Source: Nymphaea colorata
Taxonomy: Eukaryota; Streptophyta; Magnoliopsida; Nymphaeales; Nymphaeaceae
DNA: 64,000 nt
Assembly: GCF_008831285.2 (NCBI RefSeq)
Contig: NC_045141.1
Span: 26,649,315 to 26,713,314 of the forward strand
Reading direction: 5' to 3'
Made by a program: the position numbers and the translations under genes. Positions 1 through 10,954 of the stretch are shown in pieces (the stretch's first letter is position 1; each line of letters begins with the position of its first letter). The notes below the pieces were generated by a model, which made no database searches, had not been told where the DNA came from, and worked only from the letters and a program-made list of their open reading frames with translations.

Positions 1-707
1 TGCAAGGATATAGAGGGTGGTTGTAGATCAAAGGCAGTCAAATTGGATTTTTCAAATTGAGACCTGCTGGTCAGGAATTGCAACATTTAAACAATAAACA
101 AATAACGCGATAAGCAGGTGGGAATACAATTGGTGAGACGTACGGCTCCAATGGTGGATTCAACTTTCAAGATAAGGTATGGCTGGTGGGTGGTCAATGT
201 CCACGAGTTTGTAAATTTTTCCACCACAGATTTTCATTCTTCTCATAAAAATGCCACGACGCCGTGAGATCAAAAGTACAAGTTTGTGACTTTTTATTGC
301 CCTGTGTAAAAATTAAAGACCAATGTAATCATAAACATGGACGGAAGGCTGTGATTCCATGACTCCTGGACCATGACACTTATCTGAATTTACACAGCCC
401 ATGCAAATAGATTAAGTCACCTAATACGATCAGGTGGATTGGAGAAATACCGCATCCCTTGTAGCCCCAGCTTCTTCTTTACTTGATTATAATTAATCAC
501 ACAGACTATAGAGTTAAGAGGATACAGTAATCATGAACATAATGAACAGGCAGCTGGATCCTGTCGGGAGATAACAGTTTATTACTGTTGCCAAGCAGAG
601 CCCCCAGCCTACAGGATCCACAAGAATAAAGTATAGATTCAGCCCCATTACTGTTGAAAAAAAAAATCTTGAAATTTATTAGACCTTCGCGAAAATAACC
701 ATCGGTA
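1..707. other. Upstream intergenic DNA, no gene seen
   Basis: AT-rich sequence with no long or protein-like reading frame and no recognisable RNA gene. It ends in a short A-run just before the tRNA-like element. A gene lying mostly off the left edge cannot be excluded. Confidence 0.5.
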
Positions 708-778
708 CATAGCGTAGCTGGTTGAGCTAGGGGCCTGTACTAAGGCAGGTCTCTAGTTCGATTCCCGTGGACGTTATG
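708..778 (+). repeat. tRNA-like relic (tRNA pseudogene or SINE head)
   Basis: The 71-base segment folds as a degraded tRNA. The 7-bp acceptor stem pairs CATAGCG (708-714) with CGTTATG (772-778), with one G-U pair. The D stem pairs TAGCT with AGCTA. The anticodon stem pairs CCTG with CAGG around an 8-base loop. A T-loop-like GTTCGATTCC follows, matching a pol III B box, and an A-box-like TAGCGTAGCTGG lies at the 5' end. The T stem no longer pairs and the anticodon loop is one base too long, so a working tRNA is unlikely. A tRNA-derived SINE head is the alternative, but I could not define a SINE body, tail or target duplication. Confidence 0.45.
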
Positions 779-1173
779 TTCCTGTGTCTTAAGGCGGTAG
801 GGCGCGACGTTGCTATCGCTGACACCGACGCAGCTCAGGACCCCGAAGGCAGGAGGAACGGGGGGCCTTTGAGCCTTTTTCGAACGGTGGGATTAATACC
901 CCTTGCTCACCCGAAACCAGCGGTATTGCCAATATCAATATGCTGTCAAAGAATTACCCAAGTATTTCAAATAACTATCAATATGTTCGATGCGATGCTT
1001 ACGGGGCGATCGCACCATTCTAAGAAGAAGGTCAGCAACTGCTACCGAGGGTCCCGATGGGCAAAAAGAAACAAAAGAAAAGAACGGATGACCCCACCGT
1101 TGGGCCTGAAGATCAACTACCTTCGCAAGCGATGGCCGTTCAATCAAGCGAACTGACGGAGGTGAGTCCAAGA

Positions 1174-1204
1174 TTGCTGACGCCGGGCTTGATGGCGTCA
1201 GCAA
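1174..1204. promoter_or_regulatory. 11-bp inverted repeat with TGACG cores in ERF promoter
   Basis: TTGCTGACGCC (1174-1184) and its exact reverse complement GGCGTCAGCAA (1194-1204) flank a 9-base spacer. Each arm carries a TGACG core, the motif bound by TGA-type bZIP factors, and a further TGACG occurs at about 1207-1211. It lies about 150 bp before the TATA box. The symmetry is seen directly; a role as a bZIP site is inferred. Confidence 0.5.
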
Positions 1205-1254
1205 AATGACGGCTTCTTCACCACTCAGCGGTAGGGAAGGTGGAGAACAGGAGC

Positions 1255-1260
1255 CACGTG
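1255..1260. promoter_or_regulatory. G-box CACGTG
   Basis: A palindromic CACGTG core lies 85 bp upstream of the TATA box of the ERF gene. G-boxes are bound by bHLH and bZIP factors; function here is inferred from position only. Confidence 0.45.
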
Positions 1261-1344
1261 AGATGGAGATGAAGCTTCCTGGAGCCTGAGATCCGGGCCC
1301 CTCCATTATCCTCTCCACGCCTGTCTTCGCCCTTTCCCCTTCCT

Positions 1345-1350
1345 TATAAA
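1345..1350 (+). promoter_or_regulatory. TATA box of the ERF gene
   Basis: TATAAA sits in a pyrimidine-rich context about 120 bp upstream of the ERF start codon. The usual TATA-to-start distance predicts a transcript start near 1375-1385 and a short CT-rich leader. Confidence 0.6.
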
Positions 1351-1470
1351 AAAGATCTCCCTCCACACCTCACCCAAAGCTACATCAGCCTCTCCCCTTC
1401 TCTCGTTCCTCGAAGCCTCCTTTTGCTCCGACTGCTAAAAGAAAATCAGGCGACGGACTACTAAGAACAG

Positions 1471-2250
1471 ATGATGTACGGGTGCGGGAACAGCGGAGAC
1501 CAGCCGGCGCTGGACTTTATCCGGCGGTACCTCCTCGACGAGCCCGACCCGCCCCTCGGCTCCGTCGGCTATGCCTTCGCGTCGCCCTACACGAGCTGCC
1601 CGAGCTTCGGCGACCACCAGACGTGCCCAATCGACGGCTGGGGCGAGCTCCCCCTCGCGGAGAACGACTTGCTCGATATGGCCCTTTTCGACGTCCTCCG
1701 CGATCCCGTTGGAGCCCAATGGCCCCCGCTTGAGCTGGAAGCACGAAGCAATGTGGTCGCTACGATGGCCGTCAAGATCGAACAGGCAGAGATGTCGCCG
1801 TCTCCGCCCACGACGCCCGCCCCTAAGGTGCACTACCGAGGCGTCCGGCAACGGCCGTGGGGGAAATTCGCCGCTGAGATTCGCGACCCGGCCAAGAACG
1901 GCGCTAGAGTCTGGCTTGGCACATACGAGACAGCAAAAGAGGCAGCACTCGCCTATGATCGGGCAGCTTTCCGGATGCGGGGCAGCCGAGCTCTGTTAAA
2001 TTTCCCGCTTGAGGTTGGCTCGCTAGCGGCCGAGCCGGCGCCACTTTCACCGGCAAAGAGGTCATCTTCGTCGTCATCATCGTCGTCTTCAAGTTCACCA
2101 AAGCGGCGCCGCAAGGCACAAGGATCAATCAGCAGTGGCCCGGCTTCAGCTCGGCCTGACCAGGACTTCGACGGCAGGCAGGAAGCATTGCCTTCGCTCA
2201 CCGGCGAAGCAACCTCCTTCCTATGCGGCAGGGAGCTACTTGTTAATTAA
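1471..2250 (+). CDS. AP2/ERF transcription factor, group IX
   Basis: Intronless gene for a 259-residue nuclear DNA-binding protein. One AP2/ERF domain spans about residues 121-180 and starts [20 protein letters not shown]. It has the Ala and Asp (AAEIRD) that mark ERF-type, GCC-box-binding members rather than DREB types. The end of the domain ([20 protein letters not shown]) is typical of group IX, which includes ethylene-, jasmonate- and pathogen-responsive activators. An N-terminal [11 protein letters not shown] (14-24) resembles the conserved N-terminal motif of some group IX proteins, and acidic stretches follow. After the domain comes a run of Ser (about 198-209), then KRRRK, a likely nuclear localisation signal. 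The start is chosen because ATGATG lies just after a short leader with a TATA box in place. The 5' half is much richer in GC than the flanks, as often seen in intronless ERF genes. The exact ortholog is not assignable by eye. Confidence 0.95.
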   Translation: MMYGCGNSGDQPALDFIRRYLLDEPDPPLGSVGYAFASPYTSCPSFGDHQTCPIDGWGELPLAENDLLDMALFDVLRDPVGAQWPPLELEARSNVVATMAVKIEQAEMSPSPPTTPAPKVHYRGVRQRPWGKFAAEIRDPAKNGARVWLGTYETAKEAALAYDRAAFRMRGSRALLNFPLEVGSLAAEPAPLSPAKRSSSSSSSSSSSSPKRRRKAQGSISSGPASARPDQDFDGRQEALPSLTGEATSFLCGRELLVN

Positions 2251-3629
2251 AGAAAATGCCGAACTTGTCAGCGGCAAATATCCCTTCCAAGACCGCAGAC
2301 AGCTCATCTTCCCTCCTTACCTGGCCGATAAATCCTTCCTGACGTACGGACCGCAAATATGAAAAGGGCGTCAGGCAAGGTGCCCACATGTAAAAAAGTA
2401 GCGTTCTCGCACCGTCTTGATGCATTTTTATTATTTTAACTCATAAATAGTTTAAATACTACTTGGGTGCAAACATCATTCCCACTTCCAGAAAAGACGA
2501 ATACACAAAACAACTTGGTTAAAATGGTTGGATCGCAGTATCATTTAATTTAATTAATAGGTGCTACTTGGGTGAATAATCTTGCTTGGTTCCAGTTTCC
2601 AAATAAGAAAAATTCACAAAATGTGATGGTTGAAAGATAAGCAAACTCGATTCCACCAAAGATATCCACTGCTGAGATAGCTTAAGGGGTTTAAGTTACA
2701 GAATCAAAATTATGGTTGCTGGGTTTCATGATAGCCTGAACATCAACAAAGCTGGAGAGAGAGAGAGAGAGAGATTGAAATTGAACACATATATGACAAC
2801 AAAAAATGTCTATTTAATTTGGAGTTTTTATCTAATAACAAAGTGTCGGAGAATGAAAATGACGAAAACCGTCGCCGAATATAAAACACGCTCAGCACAA
2901 GACCGCGGACAAAATGTCGCCTGAAGGGCATCACCAGAAAAATAACCAAAGCACCAATGCAATCTGATGGTTCGCCCGGGAAAGGAGCCCTCAAACCCCA
3001 ACCAATCCAGCAGTAATCTACACCAATGGCTGCCGTCTCCTGCAAAGTTTCCACAATTTTCCATAATCAGTAACCCTGCACTTTCTCTGAAAAGAACGCA
3101 TCAGTCTCGAAGGCGAAATCACAGCCAACACCTCAATCATCTCAAAAGACCACACATCAGACACGTTCTTTGTTCAATACGAGCCTAAAGGGATCGTAGA
3201 GACATTCTAGGCTCGTAGAGACATCAATATCTGATCCCGTAAGCTTCCAGTATTATATGTACGGGATATGACAAGGGGACGCTTATCATTAGGGCTGATG
3301 GGAGCATCCATAACATTGCTAAAATCCCACTTACCCAGAGCCCCATATGCCATTAATGTTCCATGTTTCAGCTTGACAAGAATATATGCTGGTACCATCC
3401 CATATACAACTCGGTACCAACCTTAGGGCTTAGACAACCTATAAACGAGCTATAAAATTTGAACATGAATACAATCATGGCACAACGGCAGAGCAGAAAG
3501 AGCCTACGTGAAGGTAACACTCAACAATAAGGCTCCATCTCATGACTTGGGGGTTGGATTAAGACCTTAAGTCCAGGAAAGTCAACAGTTGAGCTCCAGG
3601 CCAGCTTGCCTTCAATTTACAAAACAAAA
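2251..3629. other. Convergent intergenic region between the ERF and CSN7 genes
   Basis: Holds the ERF 3' end and the downstream side of the CSN7 gene. A (GA)n run lies at 2755-2774. Short minus-strand frames are present but resemble no known protein. A possible extra 3'-terminal CSN7 exon at about 3018-3084 is discussed in the findings. No independent gene is supported. Confidence 0.5.
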
Positions 3630-3933
3630 ACCTGTGTACGATATGGGTACGGAGATGCAGGTACAAGTACGATGATTTTAGAAAATTTGGGTATGAAGGT
3701 ACGACAGTGTATATATAAATATATATATATTGTATATATAATAATCCACAGAAATTCTCAAAATTAAAAAAAATGAAAAATGAGAGGAAAATATAGAATC
3801 TTAGTGTAAGGGAAATACAAAAAAAGAGAAAAATTAAAGAAAAAATTAAGTTTGACAATATAATTTTAAATGTTTTCAAATGCAGCCGTACCGACATATA
3901 CCCATGTCACCGTACCCACTTACCGTCACAGGT
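3630..3933. mobile_element. GTAC-rich Mutator-like MITE, degraded copy
   Basis: The ends form an imperfect inverted repeat. The left reads ACCTGTG then CGATATGGGTACGG; the right, read in reverse complement, gives ACCTGTG then CGGTAAGTGGGTACGG. The interior is AT-rich. The left arm (GGGTACGG, then an A-rich stretch, then TTGGGTATGAAGGTACG) aligns with the reverse complement of the right arm of the element at 11150-11798, so both belong to one family. No clean target duplication is visible, so the limits are approximate. It lies just downstream of the CSN7 stop codon, in the 3' UTR or a terminal intron. Confidence 0.5.
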
Positions 3934-4110
3934 ACCTAAGCAAATCACACGTACCCATGTTGCATAAACAGAAACAGAAAAAGTAACCACCAATATCACA
4001 CAACATATAAATAATAAGTTTATGTTCACAAATTTTGGCTTGCACACTAATTTTTGCTTGGGATGTACACAGAGCTAAACATTTAGTTTCAGAAAAGCAT
4101 CCTAGTGAAT

Positions 4111-7100
4111 TTACCTTTTGGGTCGGCTTCGGTCTTCCTCATAGTCCATCACTCCGGGCTCAGAATACTCCTCATGGCCTCGCAAGTCCATGTCGGCCTG
4201 CTTATAGTTTGTAGCTTCTGCCATCAAGTAAGTAAGATGCTTTCGACCAACATATCCTGCATTCCATAAATACATTCTTTCCTCAAGATAGCAGACGAAT
4301 TTTACTGACCTTAAGGTTCTTCTTTACTTCATCAATCCTATCCTCAACCTCCTTTCGGTGTTTTTTCTCCAGCTCACCCATGGTGTCAGCCCATCTGATT
4401 TTCTCTTGGATCGTCAATAGCAGATTGTCTGAAGTTGCTAACCTACAGAAAGGACGGATGCTTAAAAACTAAGGCTGAAAGCATGCCAATTGGCAACTTT
4501 CTTCACGTTCCAGCTCTGATTATAGACATCACAAAGCACTAAAACCTGACTTACAATCACTGACCTCAAGTGCTAAACCTGGATTACTATACTTAATATT
4601 TGGCCAATACAGCAGGTGCCATCAAGCGGATCAATCTGGGTTGAGTGTAATAATGGTTTTAAACAATAAAACTGAATTATAGACATGGAATCGAGATGCC
4701 CATTTTGAGCGGGTCAGAAGACACTACCAACTGATACATCATTTTTATATCAAAATAAGAAACAGATAATAAGGGCACTTGGGATCATCTTTGGCATTTT
4801 TAGAATATCAATACGAGGCCCATCTTATAAGAAAATAATTGGTGATTGAGATTTACAGAAGTACCAGCTCGACAATGTTTGTATCATGCCATCAAGCTGT
4901 GCGGGTCTTAGATCCCTCCCAGCAGCAAATTGCACCTGAACCCAACCAGAAATTCAATTAGACGTGAAAAAAATCTTTTCTCAATTTCCAATATCAACAG
5001 CACATAGTTCCTGACATCCTGTAAAATAGTTTTCAACCTCAAAGCATCTACGCCACTGATCCAGCTTTCCTCTAACTATACCCTGCACAAATCAAACAGT
5101 ATCAAGAATTCAAGATCACCTATTTATATAAAGAACAAAGGCAAATAATTAAGCAGTGCCATAATTCAATTCAAGCACTAATCACATTAAGATAAACAAG
5201 GATCACTGCTCATGAATATATTGAGGTATGGTCTGCCAGCAGACACCTTCACTAGCTAAAACATGCAGGAGAAGGTTAGCCGTCCTGCGCAACCTATACA
5301 TAGATACCCATAGAGATGCATACACACCAATAAGGAACTATTAATGTAGACGTAGAAATAAAAACAACAATGTCTAGAAGCATCCATATATCGTTTGACA
5401 ATGTCTTTGGAGTCGTTTCACAGTAAAAGAGAAAAAGCTTATAAAGAAATATTTTCACCATTTCAAAACTAGAGGACACACAAAGACAGAAGCAATGTTA
5501 TCCGTATCGTACGATACGTGTTCGATACACGATACGCATGCGTATCGTACCCGTATCGCCCGTATCATACGATACAAGACACCCCCGTATCGTACGATAT
5601 GGGAGAAAACATAAAATTCCTTATTTTTTAAAAGTTTAAATTTAAACACTCCTCCCTCTCTCTCTTCTTGTATTTAAAGACTCCACTAGACATAGGAGGG
5701 AGAGATTTTGCCTGTTTTCATAAAAATTAATCGATGATTCATCAATTTGGGAGATATCATCATCAATTTGGGAGATATCATCGTTGAATCATGAAAGATG
5801 ATAACTGTATGTTTGAACTTATAAAATTGTGATGTAATCTAAGTCCTAAAACTCCAAGTCTTAAGACTCTAAGTCCTAAAATGTTATAAAATTTTCAAGT
5901 TTAAAATTATGATGGATGCTTATTATGTTAATTTGAATATTTGATTTCTTATTTTGGAATGTGTTGTTGATAGTATACACATGAATGTTCCTTATGTATG
6001 ATGATCTTTTTATATTTGAATACATTTTTTATTTTCTTGATTTCTGATTTTTTGTTCATTTTTTCAGATTTTTAAGGATTTTTGTCTATTTTTCTGATTT
6101 TTAAATATTTTTTAAAATTAAAAAATTAATTTTACGATACGTTACGCTACATTTACGATACGTTACGATACGGCGTATAGGTCGGCCAAACCGATACGCG
6201 ATACGCTACGCCTTTTATAACATTGGACAGAAGAACGCCATCATCAACCAAATTACAGTTCCAGAGATGAATTTTTGAACTTTAGAACATCCACTCAAAC
6301 AGCAAAGTAGACAGAGCTTACCGCATACATGCACTCATTGATAAGGAAGTCCTCAAGTTCCCGCACATTTGAAACATCAAGTTCTTGCATCAGTTGATCA
6401 TAAGGAAGCACCTGCAAAAAATGGAAATAAATGGAACGGTAAACTGTAAACAGGCTAGCAACACAAATATGTCACATGCTTCCTGCACCAGTTATCAACA
6501 ATCTTGTATGACAAACAACAAAGCGCTTTGAAATGAAAAATAAATAAACATCACCACAAGCAAAAAATAAAAGGACAAGATAACAAGAAAACAGAAGAGC
6601 TAAAATGTCAAGAGAACAAAAGAACCAGAACTAGGAAATGCCTATTCTTTCTGTCAATCATCAAACAAGCATCAACAAACAAATAATAAATAATCATAGA
6701 TCATATCACCACAAGTGCAAGAAAGTCCAGCAATTGAAGCGACTTTGATCTGCCCAAGTGTGGACAGGAAACCTGTGAACATTATTACCTCCACTGCTCC
6801 ACAAAGATGTAATGCACAATCTCAATAATTAATTTGTTGACAAGCTGATGACACCAGAGTCCCAGACAATAGGTTCCAGGATAGTTCTCGGAACTTAAGA
6901 TACACAGTACTGTTAGTAATGCGTTATTGTCATGATTCTCACATATTTATTTTCTTCATATCTTATTCAATAAGTTCTACAGAAAATGTCATATTAGGCT
7001 AAACTAAATGCAAGTTACCCAAGGCAGAACATTTTTACAAAATTATCTTAATAGTCACACACATGAGAGGAGGGGGAAAAGCCTACAATATACCTTGCTT

Positions 7101-10100
7101 GTCTCTGCCAACGTAAGAACACTGAGTTGCTTCAGCTTCCGTACTTGATCAGGTGCTAAAATTGGAAGAGAGACAGCATTACCTATAAAAATTTAGATTT
7201 AAAAATAAGAAAAGATACTAACATGAACAGTGAAATTGCAGGCTGTAGGTTCATGAATGTAAATTGATAGAATATATATAGTGAATATTGAAGAAAAGGC
7301 AAGCACTTGCTTGAAATTGAAAACATAAAATCAGATAAACAATTGCATTAGATTTTCTTTACAATGAATCAGCAATAACTTCACTCCAGAAATAACAAAA
7401 TAGATTCTTTTGTTGTAACATTATATAAGAACTTTGGGAAATCAGATGGCTCCTCATACAACTGAAAAACAATAAAACATTACATAGAAGCAAAATACAT
7501 ATTTATTTTCCAAAAAGTTCAACCCATGTTTTTTGTCTTCTTTCTAAATACACTAGCAAATGAACCATGGAGAGAACAAACAGAGTTTAAGACCAGCAAA
7601 CCTAATTTACCAGAAAGAAAGAACTTCCTATAACACCCACAAAGTATGGGGAGGTCATAGACGTGGGATGACAAAGAATCAGAAAAATAAGCTGACATTA
7701 TAATCTTGCCTTCCTCTTTATGTCACTGCAAAAGATACAAAAATAAGAATTTTACTATATCTAAATTTAAGCGTCTTTCTTTGTATGTTCCTTTCTTTAA
7801 GAATCTTGAAAGTAATGATAGGGAACTCAAAGAGACATATCCTTGTCCAAGTATAAGGACCTGGCATAAGCAATTAAAATTTAAAAGTAGATTTGTCATC
7901 CTTATCACCAGGACCTATGTCACATGGGTGCCCCTAAACAGCTGCCGCACATGTGTCAATGCTGGTGTTGGAGCTAATGCTTTTCTGCACGTCCGGTGCC
8001 ATCAGCCAAACCGGGCCAAAACTGCCATTTTAAATACACATTTGACTAAAGTATCTCTAATACAAAAAGTTTACAATGACTAAAATATAGATATTTAAGT
8101 CACATGGATATGGGGCACAGTTCAGGTACGAGTACAGAGATATGGGTACGGTCACTGCAACTTTAGAATGAAACTGCCATTTAAATAAACAAGTGATATA
8201 AATAAAAACACCATGTCAATTAACTATAACCCTCAAAACAGAACGAAACTAAGTTGGAAAAATTAAATCAAACAAAATTAATCAGTTTCAATCTAAAACT
8301 ACCCATGTGTCTCCAAGTACCCACTTTGGGTACAAGTATGGCGACACGGGTATGTGGACCTTACTGAAGTATATATGTGACTTAGGTAAATATAGATAAA
8401 TAAGCTACTAAATAGTTAACTAACTACATAACAGATGATATATATACATGTGCGTACACATATATACATCCTTGTTGCAATAGCACCTAAATGTTTTGGA
8501 AAATGCTGCGTCTGGACCTGCACCAATGTGACATAGAGGCACGAGACTTCGAAATTAAACTAAACAAAATACATCTCCTTATTAACCATGAACCAAGCAC
8601 ATCAAACAATACATTACAACCATGAATCATTGTCCTCATGCAAAAGAAATCATTTTGAAAGCATGAACATAGTTCTATAAAGTTATAAGCTAGAACGAAG
8701 AGGAAATTCTACCTCGCAAGGACATACCAAGGCAAACCATGAATCTTCGGCCGTTTCTAATAACAACCAGCAAAGCCTTATATGAAGCTAAGAAAGGGCA
8801 ATCACAATTGGAAGACTCATTGCTCAACCAATAGAAGATGTAGCACAGAGGATCCTCTTTTCTTGCTAATCTATAGAGCAAAATGCCCTGGATATATAAG
8901 ACCTTCTATCTGCTCAAAAAACAAGCACCAAAACCCTCAAACATTTCTCCACATTAATCATTAAAGATTATCCTTCTATGGGCAACTGTGCTCTCTCCTC
9001 CCCACCCCACCCCCCCCCCCCCCGCCCCAATCCCCGGGGCCCCCTATCAACTACTCCCACATGCTAAAGCATCTACATCCATATGGCGTTGCAAGAAAGT
9101 AAAAATCATCCACTCACCTTTCACCAAAGGATATTTGAAGCCACGTCATCTAAATCCACGCAACATAGCTAGAAAGTAAAATCATCAACTCACATTCCCC
9201 TATGGAATATTTGAAGTCAACCAATCAATTCTCTTAATCTTATCCAGGTTCAGGAAATACGATAGCAGTTCTTATAGATAAGAAACCTACCACTCTATTT
9301 GAATATGATATCAGCCTAATTGTAGTCCCTCATATTCAATAACCTTCAGACGTAACAAAATATTAGCACTATTACATATTAGTATCACGGGAGCCCTTCA
9401 ACTACAGGCCAGAAGTAAATTCTCCAAAAGCAAAGAATTGTCTTTACAGTTTAAAGCTTAACCTCAACTTTGGAAGGCTTTAATACACAAAACTCCTGAA
9501 CCTGACAACCTTTTGATTGCATAAACTCGTATTGCCAATCATGTACCAATCACATATACCTTATCTCAAAAGTCAATAAACCAAATTTTGAAGAGCATAA
9601 CCTTAAAACAAATTATTGGCAAGAACAATCTCCAAATGAGCAACCCTTACATGCTTAAAAGAGTCTAATGTGTACATTTTCGCCCAATAACTCCATTTTC
9701 TTGCTTGTTAGACAATTGATTTGAGATTCAATATCATGATAGTGGACTATTGCCAGAGGATGCACTAATTCCTTTATCCAATGATAACTTTTTTTTATCA
9801 CTCTGTAGAAAATTAATTTCTATAAAACTCAAACTCATCTTTACAGTTTACACTTTATAAATAAGAGACTATCATCAGATTCATCATCCACAAATAAAAT
9901 AAAACACCTAGAAGAATAAACATATTAAGAGTAAGCAAAAAAGCCATGAAAAGGAAGACGCACCTAACTGATTGAACTTCTAACACCTGTTTGATTATAC
10001 AACATGACTATTTTTTTAGGGAACAGCTATGTACATGGGCACCTCGGCAGGCATCTGATCTCCTTAATTTTTATTAGGGATGCCAATTTTTCTCCATCCT

Positions 10101-10915
10101 CTTCGCAGGTGTCTCATTCTTCTCGGCTAGTTTCTTATTTTTCTCTTGACAAGCATTTGATCATGATTGTCAACTGTAATAAGCTTTTCAAGTCCCAGTT
10201 TCATGTAATAATCCTAATAGCAATATCCAAGCACCTCCTCTTATTTGTCAAAACTGAAGTACTTATACAAATGGTACCCTCCTACTTTCCTCACGAAAGA
10301 ATATTTCTGACAGATAGTTTAGGTACGAAATCCAGATCTCAAGGGTTTGTTAAATTTTCCAAATTTTTTTCTTTCAAAAAATGAGCATAAGTTCTGAACC
10401 CCACAATGTTGAACTGTTAAGTAAGTCAACACAAAAAAACTTCCTTTCAAGTATCAGAGCCCATGAAGTTGTCACCCACAAATAGCTCCTCGGATCATAA
10501 TCATGCCATGATTAAGACATAATCACTTCCATGGTCTACAATGACCAGCTTGCATTTATACTTGATATCGAGGAATAAATTGATAGAGGAAGTTAGTAAG
10601 GGTTCAATATGATGCCTCTCTTCCATCTCTAAACCCAAGAGATGGAGATTGACGAGATGGAAAGTTTCTTGAATAAGATCTCAAACTAGATCCAAAACCA
10701 CCTAAAATTTGAAACATTATACCATAGCATGCACACTACAAAATTTATGGTTACATAGCATGATACTCTACGGTGGTATAGGTCTGGCTTCATTGATATC
10801 ATCATCAAACATCCAGTGTTTAATAATATGACTCATGCACCAGTACGTAAGCCTAATCACCATCAAGATCCAAGAATCAGGATTCATGAAAATAGGGTGC
10901 ACCTTAGAAATAGGT

Positions 10916-10954
<39 letters not shown>

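Noticed and set aside
767-1156. 129-codon plus-strand frame upstream of the ERF gene
   Set aside because: It overlaps the tRNA-like relic and promoter, has no recognisable domain and no start context. Likely fortuitous.
1435-1851. Long open frames antisense to the ERF gene
   Set aside because: Shadows caused by the high GC of the coding strand; the AP2 domain fixes the real frame.
3020-3180. Minus-strand frame containing SDVWSFEM, reminiscent of kinase subdomain IX
   Set aside because: The frame is only about 50 codons. No other kinase motif lies nearby in frame, so it is probably chance or a trace too small to call.
7706-8083. 125-codon plus-strand frame inside CSN7 intron 2
   Set aside because: It runs across transposon-like sequence, is antisense to CSN7 and has no domain.
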